Made by a program: the position numbers and the translations under genes. From NCBI GenBank assembly GCA_000017645.1, contig CP000781.1, positions 3,273,501-3,337,500 of the forward strand: a stretch of DNA of 64,000 nucleotides, given 5' to 3'. This stretch comes from Xanthobacter autotrophicus Py2 (GTDB taxonomy: Bacteria; Pseudomonadota; Alphaproteobacteria; Rhizobiales; Xanthobacteraceae). Under the pieces are notes generated by a model, which did no database searches, had not been told where the DNA came from, and saw only the letters and a program-made list of their open reading frames with translations. Shown here piece by piece: positions 18,488 through 26,971 of the stretch; the first letter of the stretch is position 1; each line of letters opens with the position of its first letter.

Positions 18488-18532
18488 GGAGCCTGCGTCG
18501 TGACGGCTCCGGTGAGGCAAACCAGTCCGGCG
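18348..18532 (+). pseudogene. EamA transporter remnant, rearranged
   Basis: The first 140 bases match the start of the intact EamA gene at 22361, but an 8-base deletion near 18445 breaks the frame (GAACGC joined directly to ATGGCGGGG). From 18488 to 18532 comes a 45-base segment that matches bases 22867-22911 of the intact gene in reverse orientation (43 of 45 by eye). The rest is missing. The gene was therefore lost through a deletion with an internal inversion. The following 300 bases to the oxidoreductase start contain no gene I can support. Confidence 0.85.
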
Positions 18533-18829
18533 TATTTTGGGCATGCGGAAAAATGTAATCTTCCTTCGCGAGCATCGTGAGCTCGGCGACGTCGCGTGGC
18601 AGCGCGATCACGATCGCAGCCAGCCGCTTGCGGGCGAAACCGCGTATGTACGCGGCCCTGTATGCTGCGCTGCGCCGACTGCACCTCCGTCATCGGACGG
18701 TTTGTCAGGACTCGAGATTCTGCGTGGCTGGACGCTGCGAGGGTCGGCATCGTGGCGGATCGTGCAACCCCAATGACGACACCGCTCGAAGCAGACCAAA
18801 GCCAATTACAACGAAGAGAGACGTACCAG

Positions 18830-19966
18830 ATGACGCTGTTTGAACCATTCCTGCTGCGCGGTGTAACGCTAAAGAACCGGGTGGTCGTCTCACCGATGAG
18901 CCAGTACCGCGCGCAGCACGGCGTGGCGAACGACTGGCACTTGGTCCACCTCGGTCGGTTCGCACTCGGAGGCGCCGCGCTGGTGTTCTGCGAGGCTACT
19001 GCGGTGCAGGAGCATGGCCGGCGTACACATGGCGACCTCGGGATATGGTCGGACGCCCACATCGACCGGCTCGCGGCGGTCACTCGCTTCCTCTCGCAAG
19101 AGGGAGCAGTTGCAGGCATCCAGCTCGCCCATGCGGGCCGCAAGGCGAGCGAACGCCGCCCCTGGCACGGTGAGACACCGGTCGACTCGGAAGACATCGC
19201 ACAGCGCGGTGAAAAACCGTGGGCTGCACTCGGGCCGAGTGCGATCCCATACGCGGAAGGCTGGCCTGCTCCGGCCGCGATGAGCATCGAGGACATCAGG
19301 GAAGTGATCGCGTCGTTCCGAATTGCCGCTGAGCGAGCACGCGAGGCCGGCTTCCGGGTGATCGAGGTCTACGCCGCGCATGGGTTTCTCATCCACCAGT
19401 TTTACTCGCCGCTCGCGAACCAACGGCGCGATGACTACGGCGGAAGCCTCGAAGGACGATGCCGTCTGGCACTCGAGATCGCCGCAGCGATCCGCGAGGT
19501 TTGGCCAGACGAATACCCACTGGTCTTCCGCCTATCGGTCACCGACTGGCATCCCGAGGGCTGGCAAGTGGACGACACAATCTACCTCGCACAACGACTG
19601 AAGGACCTCGGCGTCGACGCGATCGACTGCTCAAGCGGCGGCATCTCAGGACGGGAACGTCCGCAGGGCATGACCCTCGAGCACGGCTATCAGCTCGCCC
19701 TCGCCGCGCGGGTGAAGACGGCAGCACGCATCGCGACGATCGGTGTCGGACTTCTTTGGGACCCGAAGCTGGTCGACCGCTCGATCGACCAAGGCGATAT
19801 CGACCTCGTCGCACTCGGTCGCGAACTGCTGGAGGACCCGAACTGGCCATTGCAGGCGGCCCGCGAACTTGGCGCCGACGGGGTTCATGGGATGTGGCAC
19901 CCGGAGTTCGGGTGGTGGCTCGAGAAACGGGCGCGGGCTGTCCGCAGACTCGGGATACGCAAGTGA
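18830..19966 (+). CDS. NADH:flavin oxidoreductase, old yellow enzyme (YqjM/XenA type)
   Basis: A 378-residue FMN-dependent TIM-barrel ene-reductase that reduces electrophilic alkenes, quinones or nitro compounds with NAD(P)H. Visible are TLFEPFLLRGVTLKNRVVVS, the HAGRKASERRPW segment, EVYAAHGFLIHQFYSPLANQ and the FMN-phosphate loop near LVALGRELLEDPNWP. The family motif PMCQY reads PMSQY here, so the Cys that tunes the flavin potential in YqjM/XenA is Ser. The frame is open upstream, but the ATG at 18830 fits the family start. The TetR neighbour suggests a NemR-NemA-like arrangement. Confidence 0.93.
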   Translation: MTLFEPFLLRGVTLKNRVVVSPMSQYRAQHGVANDWHLVHLGRFALGGAALVFCEATAVQEHGRRTHGDLGIWSDAHIDRLAAVTRFLSQEGAVAGIQLAHAGRKASERRPWHGETPVDSEDIAQRGEKPWAALGPSAIPYAEGWPAPAAMSIEDIREVIASFRIAAERAREAGFRVIEVYAAHGFLIHQFYSPLANQRRDDYGGSLEGRCRLALEIAAAIREVWPDEYPLVFRLSVTDWHPEGWQVDDTIYLAQRLKDLGVDAIDCSSGGISGRERPQGMTLEHGYQLALAARVKTAARIATIGVGLLWDPKLVDRSIDQGDIDLVALGRELLEDPNWPLQAARELGADGVHGMWHPEFGWWLEKRARAVRRLGIRK

Positions 19967-20837
19967 TCGACCATTGATCATCAACAACGCCCTCGGCCCG
20001 AAATCCCGGCGCGATTGCTCTTGCCGCGACCCAGGATAGATACAACATCCCTTAGGACAGGAACTCGATGGAGGAGTAGGTAGCCGCGCACTGCGAGATC
20101 TAGACATCGTCATTGTTGACGTCGCCCGTGCATGAAGTGGCGGCCCCGTTCGAGATTGAGCAGGTATCGCAGATGAGCTGATAAAGCCTTGGCGGTCTCG
20201 GCTATGGTCCTTCACCCTACGATTTGCTGCAGGGCTTGCCGCCTGCACGACGATGGCCATGCGGTTATCTGCACAACGCAAGAGTCTCCCGCCTGAGCGA
20301 GCGCGAATGACAGTCGTGCATTCGAAACGTTCCGACATGATGCCCACCGATCTTTTCACACGAACGATTGTACTCGAAGGGCCACTCAATCACTCAATGA
20401 CGACAGCGCCAGATGATTCTTGGGATAGCCGATCGCTGTCCAGTCGATCCGACCATGGTGCGCGGATCGGATATTCAGACCGGGCTCTATTGAGGGCAAG
20501 CTCTGTGGCGCAATGTAGCTGATGTCTATTTTGGTCGCACTGGGAATAAATCTACCAGCATCGTACTTCTAAACGTTAATTCTTTCGGCCGCACCATTGG
20601 TTTTTGGATGCATCGCCGAATGCATCGATTCCATAGCCGGAGGTCTTTGGCGGTGGAGACCTACGCTCATATTTTTGGGCTACAGGCATGGAAAAAAGAA
20701 CACGGACCACCGAAAAAGTTGAGGCAGTGTCGCAGGCGACGTTATACTTTCGATCTTGAGGGAACACGAGATGTATGCACATATTTTGGTCGCAAGGGAT
20801 GGCTCTAGTCTGGCGGTCGATCAGTCGATAGCCGCTC
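19967..20837. other. Gene-free degenerate stretch
   Basis: About 870 bases after the oxidoreductase contain no reading frame with recognisable family features. Composition drops around 20500-20760. It looks like decayed DNA between older insertions; no repeat, RNA or promoter could be supported. Confidence 0.5.
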
Positions 20838-20918
20838 GAGATTTTCCGATTTCCCCGGCAGCACCTCCTCCATGAACTTGTGAAGGATAAGTCCGCGCTC
20901 GCGGCCGCCTCTGCCGCG
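20838..20918 (-). pseudogene. Remnant of an AddA-like helicase-nuclease gene
   Basis: Reading leftward from 20918 the translation gives GRGGRERGLILHKFMEEVLP, which matches GGRERGLILHKLMEEVL in the AddA-like protein encoded at 36967-40362. At the DNA level 20861-20911 matches 37425-37475 at 44 of 51 positions by direct comparison. Only this fragment of about 80 bases is left, with unrelated sequence on both sides. It indicates that a relative of the defence-array gene once lay here. Confidence 0.75.
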
Positions 20919-20964
20919 AAACTATAGCGTGTCGGGGCGTCGTCCATCCATGATAACACTGGCA

Positions 20965-21840
20965 CTAGAGGCGCCAGATAGTTACCCTGTTCCGGCCCAG
21001 ATGCTTGGATTGATACAACGCCGCATCAACCTGGTGAAAGACGTCGGCCGGCGATTGTGGCCCTTCAAAAATCCCAAGCCCCATCGAAACCGTCACCACA
21101 CCGTAGGGTTGGTTCCCGGGGTGTGTAATTGCCAACGCACCGACTCGATTCCGCAATGCCTCAAAAAAAGTGTGTGCGTCCAGAGCGGCGCGTGTACGAC
21201 ACGCCATGAGAAACTCCTCGCCGCCGATCCGGAAAAAAAGATCGTCGGCATTTGTTAAATGCGTGCGCAGAACCGTGCCTATTTGGCGCAGAACGTCGTC
21301 TCCAGCCGCATGGCCATGCCTGTCATTGTAGCTTTTGAAATTGTCGATATCGAGAATGGCGACGGATCGGAATAGGCCATCGTTGGCCGTGTTGAGATAT
21401 TCTGGAAATTGTCGTGAGTAGGCATGCCGGTTCGGTATTCCCGTCAACGCGTCGATACTGGCGCTGCGTGCTTCGGTGATATCCGTAAAAATCCAGATTC
21501 GCGCAGCCAACCTTCCACCTTCATCGAACGGCACACTGCGCCGCGAAAAAATGCGGCCGTCCTTGAGCAGAATTTCGTCCTCGGAGGTCTCCTGGGCCAG
21601 CTGCAGCCGATCCACCTCGCGAAGGAAACCCTCCGGGTCCAGCAGTTGGTCCGTCACGAAAGTGAGCATGCCGAGCTCGTTCTTCGTGCTCACCAATTCG
21701 TCTGGAATCTTCCAGAGCTGAGCAAAAGAGCGATTCGCATAGACTACGCGACGCTCGGAGTCGGTTAGTAGGACGCCGTCCGGAAGCGCATCCAAAGTCC
21801 GCTCGAACAGCGAGCGCACGGCAGTCCCTCCAAATGTCAT
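20965..21840 (-). CDS. PAS-GGDEF diguanylate cyclase
   Basis: A 291-residue protein with a PAS domain (about residues 8-120, TLDALPDGVLLTDSERRVVY, with the IWIFTDITEAR end) and a GGDEF domain (DALTGIPNRHAYSR, then DIDNFKSYNDRHGHAAGDDVL and the active site RIGGEEF). It would make cyclic di-GMP from GTP in response to a PAS signal. The RxxD inhibitory site usually found five residues before GGEEF is absent, so product inhibition may be lost. No membrane segment. The ATG at 21840 is preferred over a more distant upstream start because the extra residues have no domain. Confidence 0.9.
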   Translation of the reverse strand: MTFGGTAVRSLFERTLDALPDGVLLTDSERRVVYANRSFAQLWKIPDELVSTKNELGMLTFVTDQLLDPEGFLREVDRLQLAQETSEDEILLKDGRIFSRRSVPFDEGGRLAARIWIFTDITEARSASIDALTGIPNRHAYSRQFPEYLNTANDGLFRSVAILDIDNFKSYNDRHGHAAGDDVLRQIGTVLRTHLTNADDLFFRIGGEEFLMACRTRAALDAHTFFEALRNRVGALAITHPGNQPYGVVTVSMGLGIFEGPQSPADVFHQVDAALYQSKHLGRNRVTIWRL

Positions 21841-21939
21841 GCGCTTCAATCCTCTAGTCCGCCCCAATTGCGCTCGGTCATTGTATCCGGGAATGGTTGT
21901 AGTTTCGTCACTTACGCCCTTGCCCAATAGATCGAGGAT

Positions 21940-22273
21940 GCGGTGTTCACGAGCATGCACTCCTTGCGCTCAGGATCCTCAAGCGATCGCTTCAAGACAT
22001 CGGAAAAGAACGCTTCGATGGCTTCGCGGGGCGGTAATGCACGGCAACGTCGGATACGGTCGGCTACGCTGTTCTCCACATAGCGGTCCAACGATTTGGC
22101 GAAGAGCGTGCGCTCATCCCCGAATGCGTTGTAAAGGCTCGCGCCGGTGATCCGGGTCTTGTCGATAAGGTCGCGCACTGACGTTGCCTCGTTGCCTCGT
22201 AGCCATGGCGCCAGAAGCATTGCATTGCCGCGTCGAGCACGGCTTCCTCATCGAATTCTCTTGGTCTTGCCAT
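21940..22273 (-). pseudogene. TetR regulator, second copy, frameshifted and truncated
   Basis: From the ATG at 22273 the protein follows the intact copy (MARPREFDEEAVLDAAMQCF) until EAT, where a tandem duplication of GTTGCCTC (22183-22198) shifts the frame. In the other frame the match resumes as SVRDLIDKTRITGASLYNAF and runs to KECMLVNTA, where homology stops at 21940. The C-terminal half is missing. The divergent partner EamA gene is intact on this side. Confidence 0.9.
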
Positions 22274-22330
22274 CCGGCGCTCTCGCAAAATTCCAGCTTC
22301 GCGTCTTGCCATATTGTCCGCGCCGATGCA

Positions 22331-22352
22331 TTCTAGAACAAGTGAACTAGAA
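22331..22352. promoter_or_regulatory. Candidate TetR operator
   Basis: A perfect inverted repeat TTCTAG-N10-CTAGAA lies in the divergent TetR/EamA spacer, ending eight bases before the EamA GTG start. The half-site CTAGAAC also occurs twice as a direct repeat. Its position over the EamA start region suits repression by the TetR protein made from the other copy. Confidence 0.55.
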
Positions 22353-22360
22353 CTCAAGGT

Positions 22361-23377
22361 GTGACGGCCGTCATCGTTTCTCTGCCGGCAGCCTTGGACG
22401 ATCCAAAGGCTGGAATCATGGCTGCCCAGGAGGCGATTGAAGTTACACGAGCGGAACGCGTGGCGTCATGGCGGGGCACGCGGCTTGAGGGTCTGCTCTG
22501 GGCTGCTCTATCGATCGCGATCTTTTCAGGCTGGTTCGTGGTGACCCGGTTCAGCGTCACGCGCGAATTGCAGGTCTGGGACGTGACCGCGCTTCGCTTC
22601 GGCGTGGGCGCCGTCCTCCTTGCCCCGGCTGTCCTGCGTCGCGGTTCGCGCCTTCCCATGTCTGCATGGGGTGAGGGGCTTTTGTTTGCATTGCTGTGGG
22701 GTGCACCCTTCGTGCTCCTCGTGGCGCTCGGGCTCAAACTGACTTCGGCGGCACAGGCCGCCTCCATTGCTCCAACGACGATGCCTCTCGTCGCAGGAAT
22801 ACTCTCCTTCGTCTTCCTGAAGGAACAGCAGGGGTGGATCCGGTGGACTGGATATGCCGCGATCCTCGCCGGACTGGTCTGCCTCACCGGAGCCGTCACG
22901 ACACAGGCTCCGCCCAGTCCAGCCGGCGTTACGGCCCTAGCCGCGGCAGGTGGCATGTGGGCGGTCTATACGTTGCTGTTCCGCCGTAGCGGCCTGTCGT
23001 CGATCCAGGCGGCGGCGCTCATCTGCATCTGGTCGGCAGCTCTCTTTCTGCCGGCCTATGTCCTCTTCGGTCTCAGCCATCTCGGCCGCGCGTCCGCAAG
23101 CGAGATAGCGCTCCAGTTGTTTTACCAGGGTGTGTTGATGGGGGCGGTTGCGCTCGTCACCTTCAATAGAGCGGTTTCGCTGTTGGGCGCCTCGGCGGCG
23201 ACGGCCATGATCGCTCTCGTTCCCGCTGCGGCATCGCTGCTTGCCATCCCGGCCCTGGGCGAAACGCCGTCGTTCGTCGAAGGCATTGCAATAGCAGTCA
23301 TCGTTGTGGGCGTCCTGCTGGCGGCCAGCCGGCCATCGTCTGCAACACTGTCAATTCAACCGCAGGAGACACCATGA
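22361..23377 (+). CDS. EamA family (DMT) transporter
   Basis: A 338-residue drug/metabolite transporter with about ten hydrophobic segments in two EamA repeats (first repeat about residues 45-180, second about 190-325). Visible are LWAALSIAIFSGWFVVTRFS and the AAQAASIAPTTMPLVAGILS segment typical of the family. It probably exports a small metabolite or toxic compound across the inner membrane. The GTG at 22361 gives the longest form; an ATG at 22418 is an alternative start. Its stop overlaps the GST start (ATGA), so it leads a five-gene operon. Confidence 0.88.
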   Translation: MTAVIVSLPAALDDPKAGIMAAQEAIEVTRAERVASWRGTRLEGLLWAALSIAIFSGWFVVTRFSVTRELQVWDVTALRFGVGAVLLAPAVLRRGSRLPMSAWGEGLLFALLWGAPFVLLVALGLKLTSAAQAASIAPTTMPLVAGILSFVFLKEQQGWIRWTGYAAILAGLVCLTGAVTTQAPPSPAGVTALAAAGGMWAVYTLLFRRSGLSSIQAAALICIWSAALFLPAYVLFGLSHLGRASASEIALQLFYQGVLMGAVALVTFNRAVSLLGASAATAMIALVPAAASLLAIPALGETPSFVEGIAIAVIVVGVLLAASRPSSATLSIQPQETP

Positions 23378-24078
23378 TCCGCTTCTATTTCCATCCCACG
23401 CCGAACCCGGCCAAGATTGCCCTGTTCCTTGAGGAGGCAGGGGTTCCATATGAAACCGTGGCCGTCGACACCAGCAAGGGCGAGCAGCACGCTCCGGCGT
23501 TCCGGGCGATCAATCCGAACGGCAAGGTACCAGCCATTGTTGACACGGACGGTCCGGGAGGCAGGCAAGCGCGGGTTTTCGATTCCACTGCGATCCTGAT
23601 CTACCTTGCCGAGAAAACGGCTAAGTTTCTCGGCACGCCGGAGGATCGGCCCGAACTGCTGTCCTGGCTGCTTTTCCTTGGCACGGGTCTCGGGCCTTTT
23701 TCGGGACAAGCCGTGCATTTCCAGTTCGCCGCGCCGGAGGGCCAGGAATACGCGACCAACCGCTATCGTCGCGAGGCCGAGCGCCACTATCAGGTCCTGA
23801 ACGATCATCTTGAGGGGAGGGACTGGATCATAGGCGACAGCTACACGATCGCCGACATGTCCGCCTGGGGCTGGCTCGATCGCGCCTCCCGTGTACGCAA
23901 AGGGGCGGAAGACCCGCTGGCGGCCTTTCCCAACCTCAAGCGCCTATTCGAAGCTGTCGATGCACGGCCTGCCGCCTCCAGAGCGCGAGAAGTCGGCAAG
24001 GACCACGCCTTCAAGAAAGTGAACGACGAGGAGACAAAGCGCGCGCTGTTCCCGTCGAATTATCCTCCGGCGGCCTAA
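23374..24078 (+). CDS. Glutathione S-transferase
   Basis: A 234-residue GST-fold protein. The N-terminal thioredoxin-like domain shows FYFHPTPNPAKIALFLEEAG, the cis-Pro region GKVPAIVDTDG and the glutathione-binding FDSTAILIYLAE. The helical C-terminal domain contains YTIADMSAWGW. It conjugates glutathione to electrophiles or reduces disulfides. It overlaps the EamA stop by four bases and is followed by a second GST-family gene after 30 bases. Confidence 0.93.
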   Translation: MIRFYFHPTPNPAKIALFLEEAGVPYETVAVDTSKGEQHAPAFRAINPNGKVPAIVDTDGPGGRQARVFDSTAILIYLAEKTAKFLGTPEDRPELLSWLLFLGTGLGPFSGQAVHFQFAAPEGQEYATNRYRREAERHYQVLNDHLEGRDWIIGDSYTIADMSAWGWLDRASRVRKGAEDPLAAFPNLKRLFEAVDARPAASRAREVGKDHAFKKVNDEETKRALFPSNYPPAA

Positions 24079-24108
24079 GCTGGCCATTGAGACGTCACAG
24101 GAGCGACC

Positions 24109-24993
24109 ATGACGAATACCGCAGAGTACACGCCGCCGAAAGTCTGGACCTGGGAGAAGGGCAATGGTGGTCAGTTCGCCAGTATCAATCGCCCGATTTC
24201 CGGTTCCACCCATGATAAGGAGCTGCCCATCGGCAAGCATCCCTTCCAGCTCTATTCGCTGGGCACGCCGAACGGCCAGAAGGTCACTATCATGTTAGAG
24301 GAACTGCTCGAGGCCGGTCACAAGGGCGCCGAATATGACGCCTGGCTGATCAAGATCGGCGACGGCGACCAGTTCGGCTCCGGATTCGTCGAGGTCAATC
24401 CGAACTCCAAGATCCCTGCGCTGATGGACCGCTCCGGCCCGACGCCGATCCGCATCTTCGAATCCGGCGCGATTCTGATGCACCTGGCGGAAAAATTCGG
24501 CAGCGCCTTCCTGCCGACGGAACAGCCGATGCGCGCCGAAACGCTATCCTGGCTGTTCTGGCAGATGGGCTCGGCCCCGTTCCTCGGCGGCGGCTTCGGC
24601 CATTTCTATGCCTATGCGCCGGAGAAGATCAAATACGCCATCGACCGGTACGCGATGGAGGTGAAACGCCAGCTCGACGTTCTCGACCGGCGTCTTGCCG
24701 ACAACGAGTATGTTGCCGGTTCGCAATATACCATCGCCGATATCGCGATCTGGCCCTGGTATGGCGGTGTGGTGAAGGGCTGGCAGTATGGCGACGCGGC
24801 GCAGTTTCTCTCTACGCACGAATACACGCACGTGAATCGCTGGGCCGAACAGATCTATGGCCGACCGGCGGTGACGCGCGGCCGCAAGGTCAACCGGACT
24901 TCGGGCGAGCCGTCGAGCCAACTCCACGAACGCCACAACGCGTCCGACTTCGAGAACAGGACACAGGATAAGCTGGAAGGAGCACGCTCGTGA
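24109..24993 (+). CDS. yghU: Glutathione-dependent disulfide-bond oxidoreductase (YghU type)
   Basis: A 294-residue member of the Nu-class GST family. The YghU-type N-terminal extension is present (KVWTWEKGNGGQFASINRPI, then GSTHDKELPIGKHPFQLYSL), followed by GTPNGQKVTIMLEEL, the VNPNSKIPALMD cis-Pro region and FESGAILMHLAEKFG. Proteins of this type reduce disulfides using two bound glutathione molecules. The C-terminal helical domain is complete. Its stop overlaps the SDR start (GTGA). Confidence 0.95.
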   Translation: MTNTAEYTPPKVWTWEKGNGGQFASINRPISGSTHDKELPIGKHPFQLYSLGTPNGQKVTIMLEELLEAGHKGAEYDAWLIKIGDGDQFGSGFVEVNPNSKIPALMDRSGPTPIRIFESGAILMHLAEKFGSAFLPTEQPMRAETLSWLFWQMGSAPFLGGGFGHFYAYAPEKIKYAIDRYAMEVKRQLDVLDRRLADNEYVAGSQYTIADIAIWPWYGGVVKGWQYGDAAQFLSTHEYTHVNRWAEQIYGRPAVTRGRKVNRTSGEPSSQLHERHNASDFENRTQDKLEGARS

Positions 24994-25796
24994 ACATTGA
25001 TGGCAAACGCATTCTGATCACTGGCGGATCGAGCGGCATCGGACTGGCCCTTGCCCACGCGCTTCTGGCCAAGGGCGCGAGGGTAGCTATAACCGGCCGC
25101 CGCGCCAAAATGGTCGCGGATGCTGTCACCGAGCTGAAGGCAGGGGACAGTGAGGTTCACGGCGTCGTCGCCGACATTGCCACGCCGGAGGGCCGCGCTA
25201 CAACGTTGGAAGGAGCGTTGCAAAAGCTCGGCGGCCTGGACATCCTCGTCAACAATGCAGGTGGGGTTCGGGCTGGACGCCTTGAGAACACGCCCGAAGC
25301 CGAACTGCAGGCGATGATCGATATCGATCTCGTGGCGCCGATCATGTTGACCCGGGCGGCGCTGCCAGTCCTGCGGGAAGGCGGCGATGCCGTGATTGTC
25401 AACATCTCCTCCGGGATAGCGCTCGTCGGTGCACCGTTCTATGCGACCTATGCCGCGGTGAAAGCCGGGCTTGCCAACTTCGGCGAGGCGTTGCGGCGCG
25501 AACTGAAGGGTGAGGGCATCCACGTGATGACCGTCTATCCGGGTGGCACCGATACGCCCATGATGAAATCGAACCGCGCCGGACCCGATCTAGGCTTTTC
25601 GCGCGAGCCGGCTTCCGCCGTCGCCGATGCGATCGTTGCCGGCATCGAAGCCCGGGCGTTCGAAGTAATCCGCGGCGGCGAGACACGTGCGCAGATGATC
25701 GCGCTCAACCGCGAAAACCCGGCCGCAGTCGACGAACGCTTTCTCGGGTTGAAGCGGGCGTTGGAAGAAGCGGTGAAGGACCACTCGGCGCTTTGA
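24990..25796 (+). CDS. Short-chain dehydrogenase/reductase
   Basis: A 268-residue classical SDR. The Rossmann motif is ITGGSSGIGLALAHALLAKG, the NNAGG motif follows near residue 90, and the catalytic YATYAAVKAG (YxxxK) is at about residue 152 with the catalytic Ser in NISSGIAL. Substrate unknown. It is coupled by overlap to yghU and followed after 31 bases by a peroxiredoxin, so it probably reduces an aldehyde or ketone product of electrophile or lipid damage. Confidence 0.92.
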   Translation: MNIDGKRILITGGSSGIGLALAHALLAKGARVAITGRRAKMVADAVTELKAGDSEVHGVVADIATPEGRATTLEGALQKLGGLDILVNNAGGVRAGRLENTPEAELQAMIDIDLVAPIMLTRAALPVLREGGDAVIVNISSGIALVGAPFYATYAAVKAGLANFGEALRRELKGEGIHVMTVYPGGTDTPMMKSNRAGPDLGFSREPASAVADAIVAGIEARAFEVIRGGETRAQMIALNRENPAAVDERFLGLKRALEEAVKDHSAL

Positions 25797-25827
25797 GCGC
25801 CAAAAGAATTTAACAAGGAGTGCAATT

Positions 25828-26307
25828 GTGATGCTGCAGAATGGCGACGTCTTTCCCTCATTCATCTTTGGTCGCGCTGGCGGCGGCGAAATCCACTTGC
25901 CCGGAGATCTGGCGGGCGGGTTCGGTGTTATCCTGTTCCACCGTGGTTCCTGGTGTCCATACTGCAACGCCCAGCTCGCCGAATTTGCGCGAGCGGCGGA
26001 CAAGTTCGCCGAGGACGGGATCAGGGTCGTCTCAGTATCGACGGACGATCGGGAAAAATCGGAGGCGCTCGTCGACAAGCACAAGCTAGGGTTTCCGGTC
26101 GGCTACAGCGCGGATGCACGAGCAGTTTCCGCAGCCACCGGCGCCTTCGTCAATGAGAATCCGCTAGCCCTCCAAGCGACCGGGTTCGTCATCGATCCAG
26201 AGGGCCGGATCGTGACAGCTGTCTACTCGACCCGCGCGATCGGTCGCCTTATGCCCGCCGATGTTCTGAATTTTGTACGTCACTTCAAGTCCCTGGCAGG
26301 CAACTAA
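25828..26307 (+). CDS. Peroxiredoxin / AhpC-TSA family redoxin
   Basis: A 159-residue redoxin-fold protein with the motif HRGSWCPYCNAQLAEF (CxxC, residues about 42-45), SVSTDDREKSEALVDKH and a cis-Pro-region FVIDPEGRIVTAVYS. It probably reduces peroxides. Start is the GTG at 25828 seven bases after an AAGGAG, though the adjacent ATG at 25831 is equally possible. It ends the EamA-GST-YghU-SDR operon; an IS5-type remnant begins immediately after its stop. Confidence 0.88.
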   Translation: MMLQNGDVFPSFIFGRAGGGEIHLPGDLAGGFGVILFHRGSWCPYCNAQLAEFARAADKFAEDGIRVVSVSTDDREKSEALVDKHKLGFPVGYSADARAVSAATGAFVNENPLALQATGFVIDPEGRIVTAVYSTRAIGRLMPADVLNFVRHFKSLAGN

Positions 26308-26950
26308 AAAAACGGTTGATCTGTCGCCGCGGAGCACGGTCAACGATTACTTCCGGCGATGGGACTGGGACGGGGCGCTGGAGCGCATCCATCACGCGCT
26401 CTATGTTGCGTGTCGTGAGGCAGCGGGCCGGGAGGCCAGTCCCACAGCGGCGATCATTGACAGCCAGACCGTCAAGGGCGCCGAAAAAAGGGGGCGCTCG
26501 GTCGATCCGCCAGGCTACGACGCCGGCAAGAAGATCAAAGGTAAGAAGTGGCACGTCCTGGTCGACACACAGGGCCTGTCGATGCGGGCCATCGTGCATG
26601 CCGCCGACGTGCAGGATCGCGACGGCGGTGTGTTGCTGATGGGCGCGCTGTTCGGCCTCTATCCGTTTCTGCTCAAGCTCTACGCCGACAGCGGTTAGCA
26701 GGGACCAAAATTCCGCGACGGCCTCGCCGCCGCCGGTGCCCAGGTCAACGTCGAGGTCGTCAAACGCTCGGACGTGCACAGGTTCGTCATCCTGCCTCGA
26801 CGATGGATCGTCGAGCGCACCATCGCCTGGCTCAACCGTTGCCGCCGATTGGCAAAGGACTGGGAGTACCTCAACCGCACCGGCCTCACCTTCCTGCGCT
26901 GGGCCACCGTTCGCCTCATGCTCCGAAAGCTATGCAAAAACACGAATTGA
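26308..26950 (+). pseudogene. IS5 family transposase remnant
   Basis: Translation reads STVNDYFRRWDWDGALERIH, IIDSQTVKGAEKRG and GYDAGKKIKGKKWHVLVDTQ, then LYADSG and a TAG at 26696-26698 where the family has GYQGP, and goes on in frame to WIVERTIAWLNRCRRLAKDW and a stop at 26950. These are the DDE blocks of an IS5-group transposase. The first 60 or so residues are missing and Tyr is replaced by an amber stop. No terminal inverted repeats were recognised. It begins directly behind the peroxiredoxin stop codon. Confidence 0.88.
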
Positions 26951-26971
26951 TCCCAGATGGACTCTAAGCGA

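Larger units (their letters stand above)
21940..22508. repeat. Duplicated TetR/EamA block, copy B
   Basis: Direct repeat partner of 17936-18487. In this copy the TetR gene is broken and the EamA gene is whole. The repeats lie about 4 kb apart and bracket the old yellow enzyme and diguanylate cyclase genes, so recombination between them would delete that segment. Confidence 0.9.
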
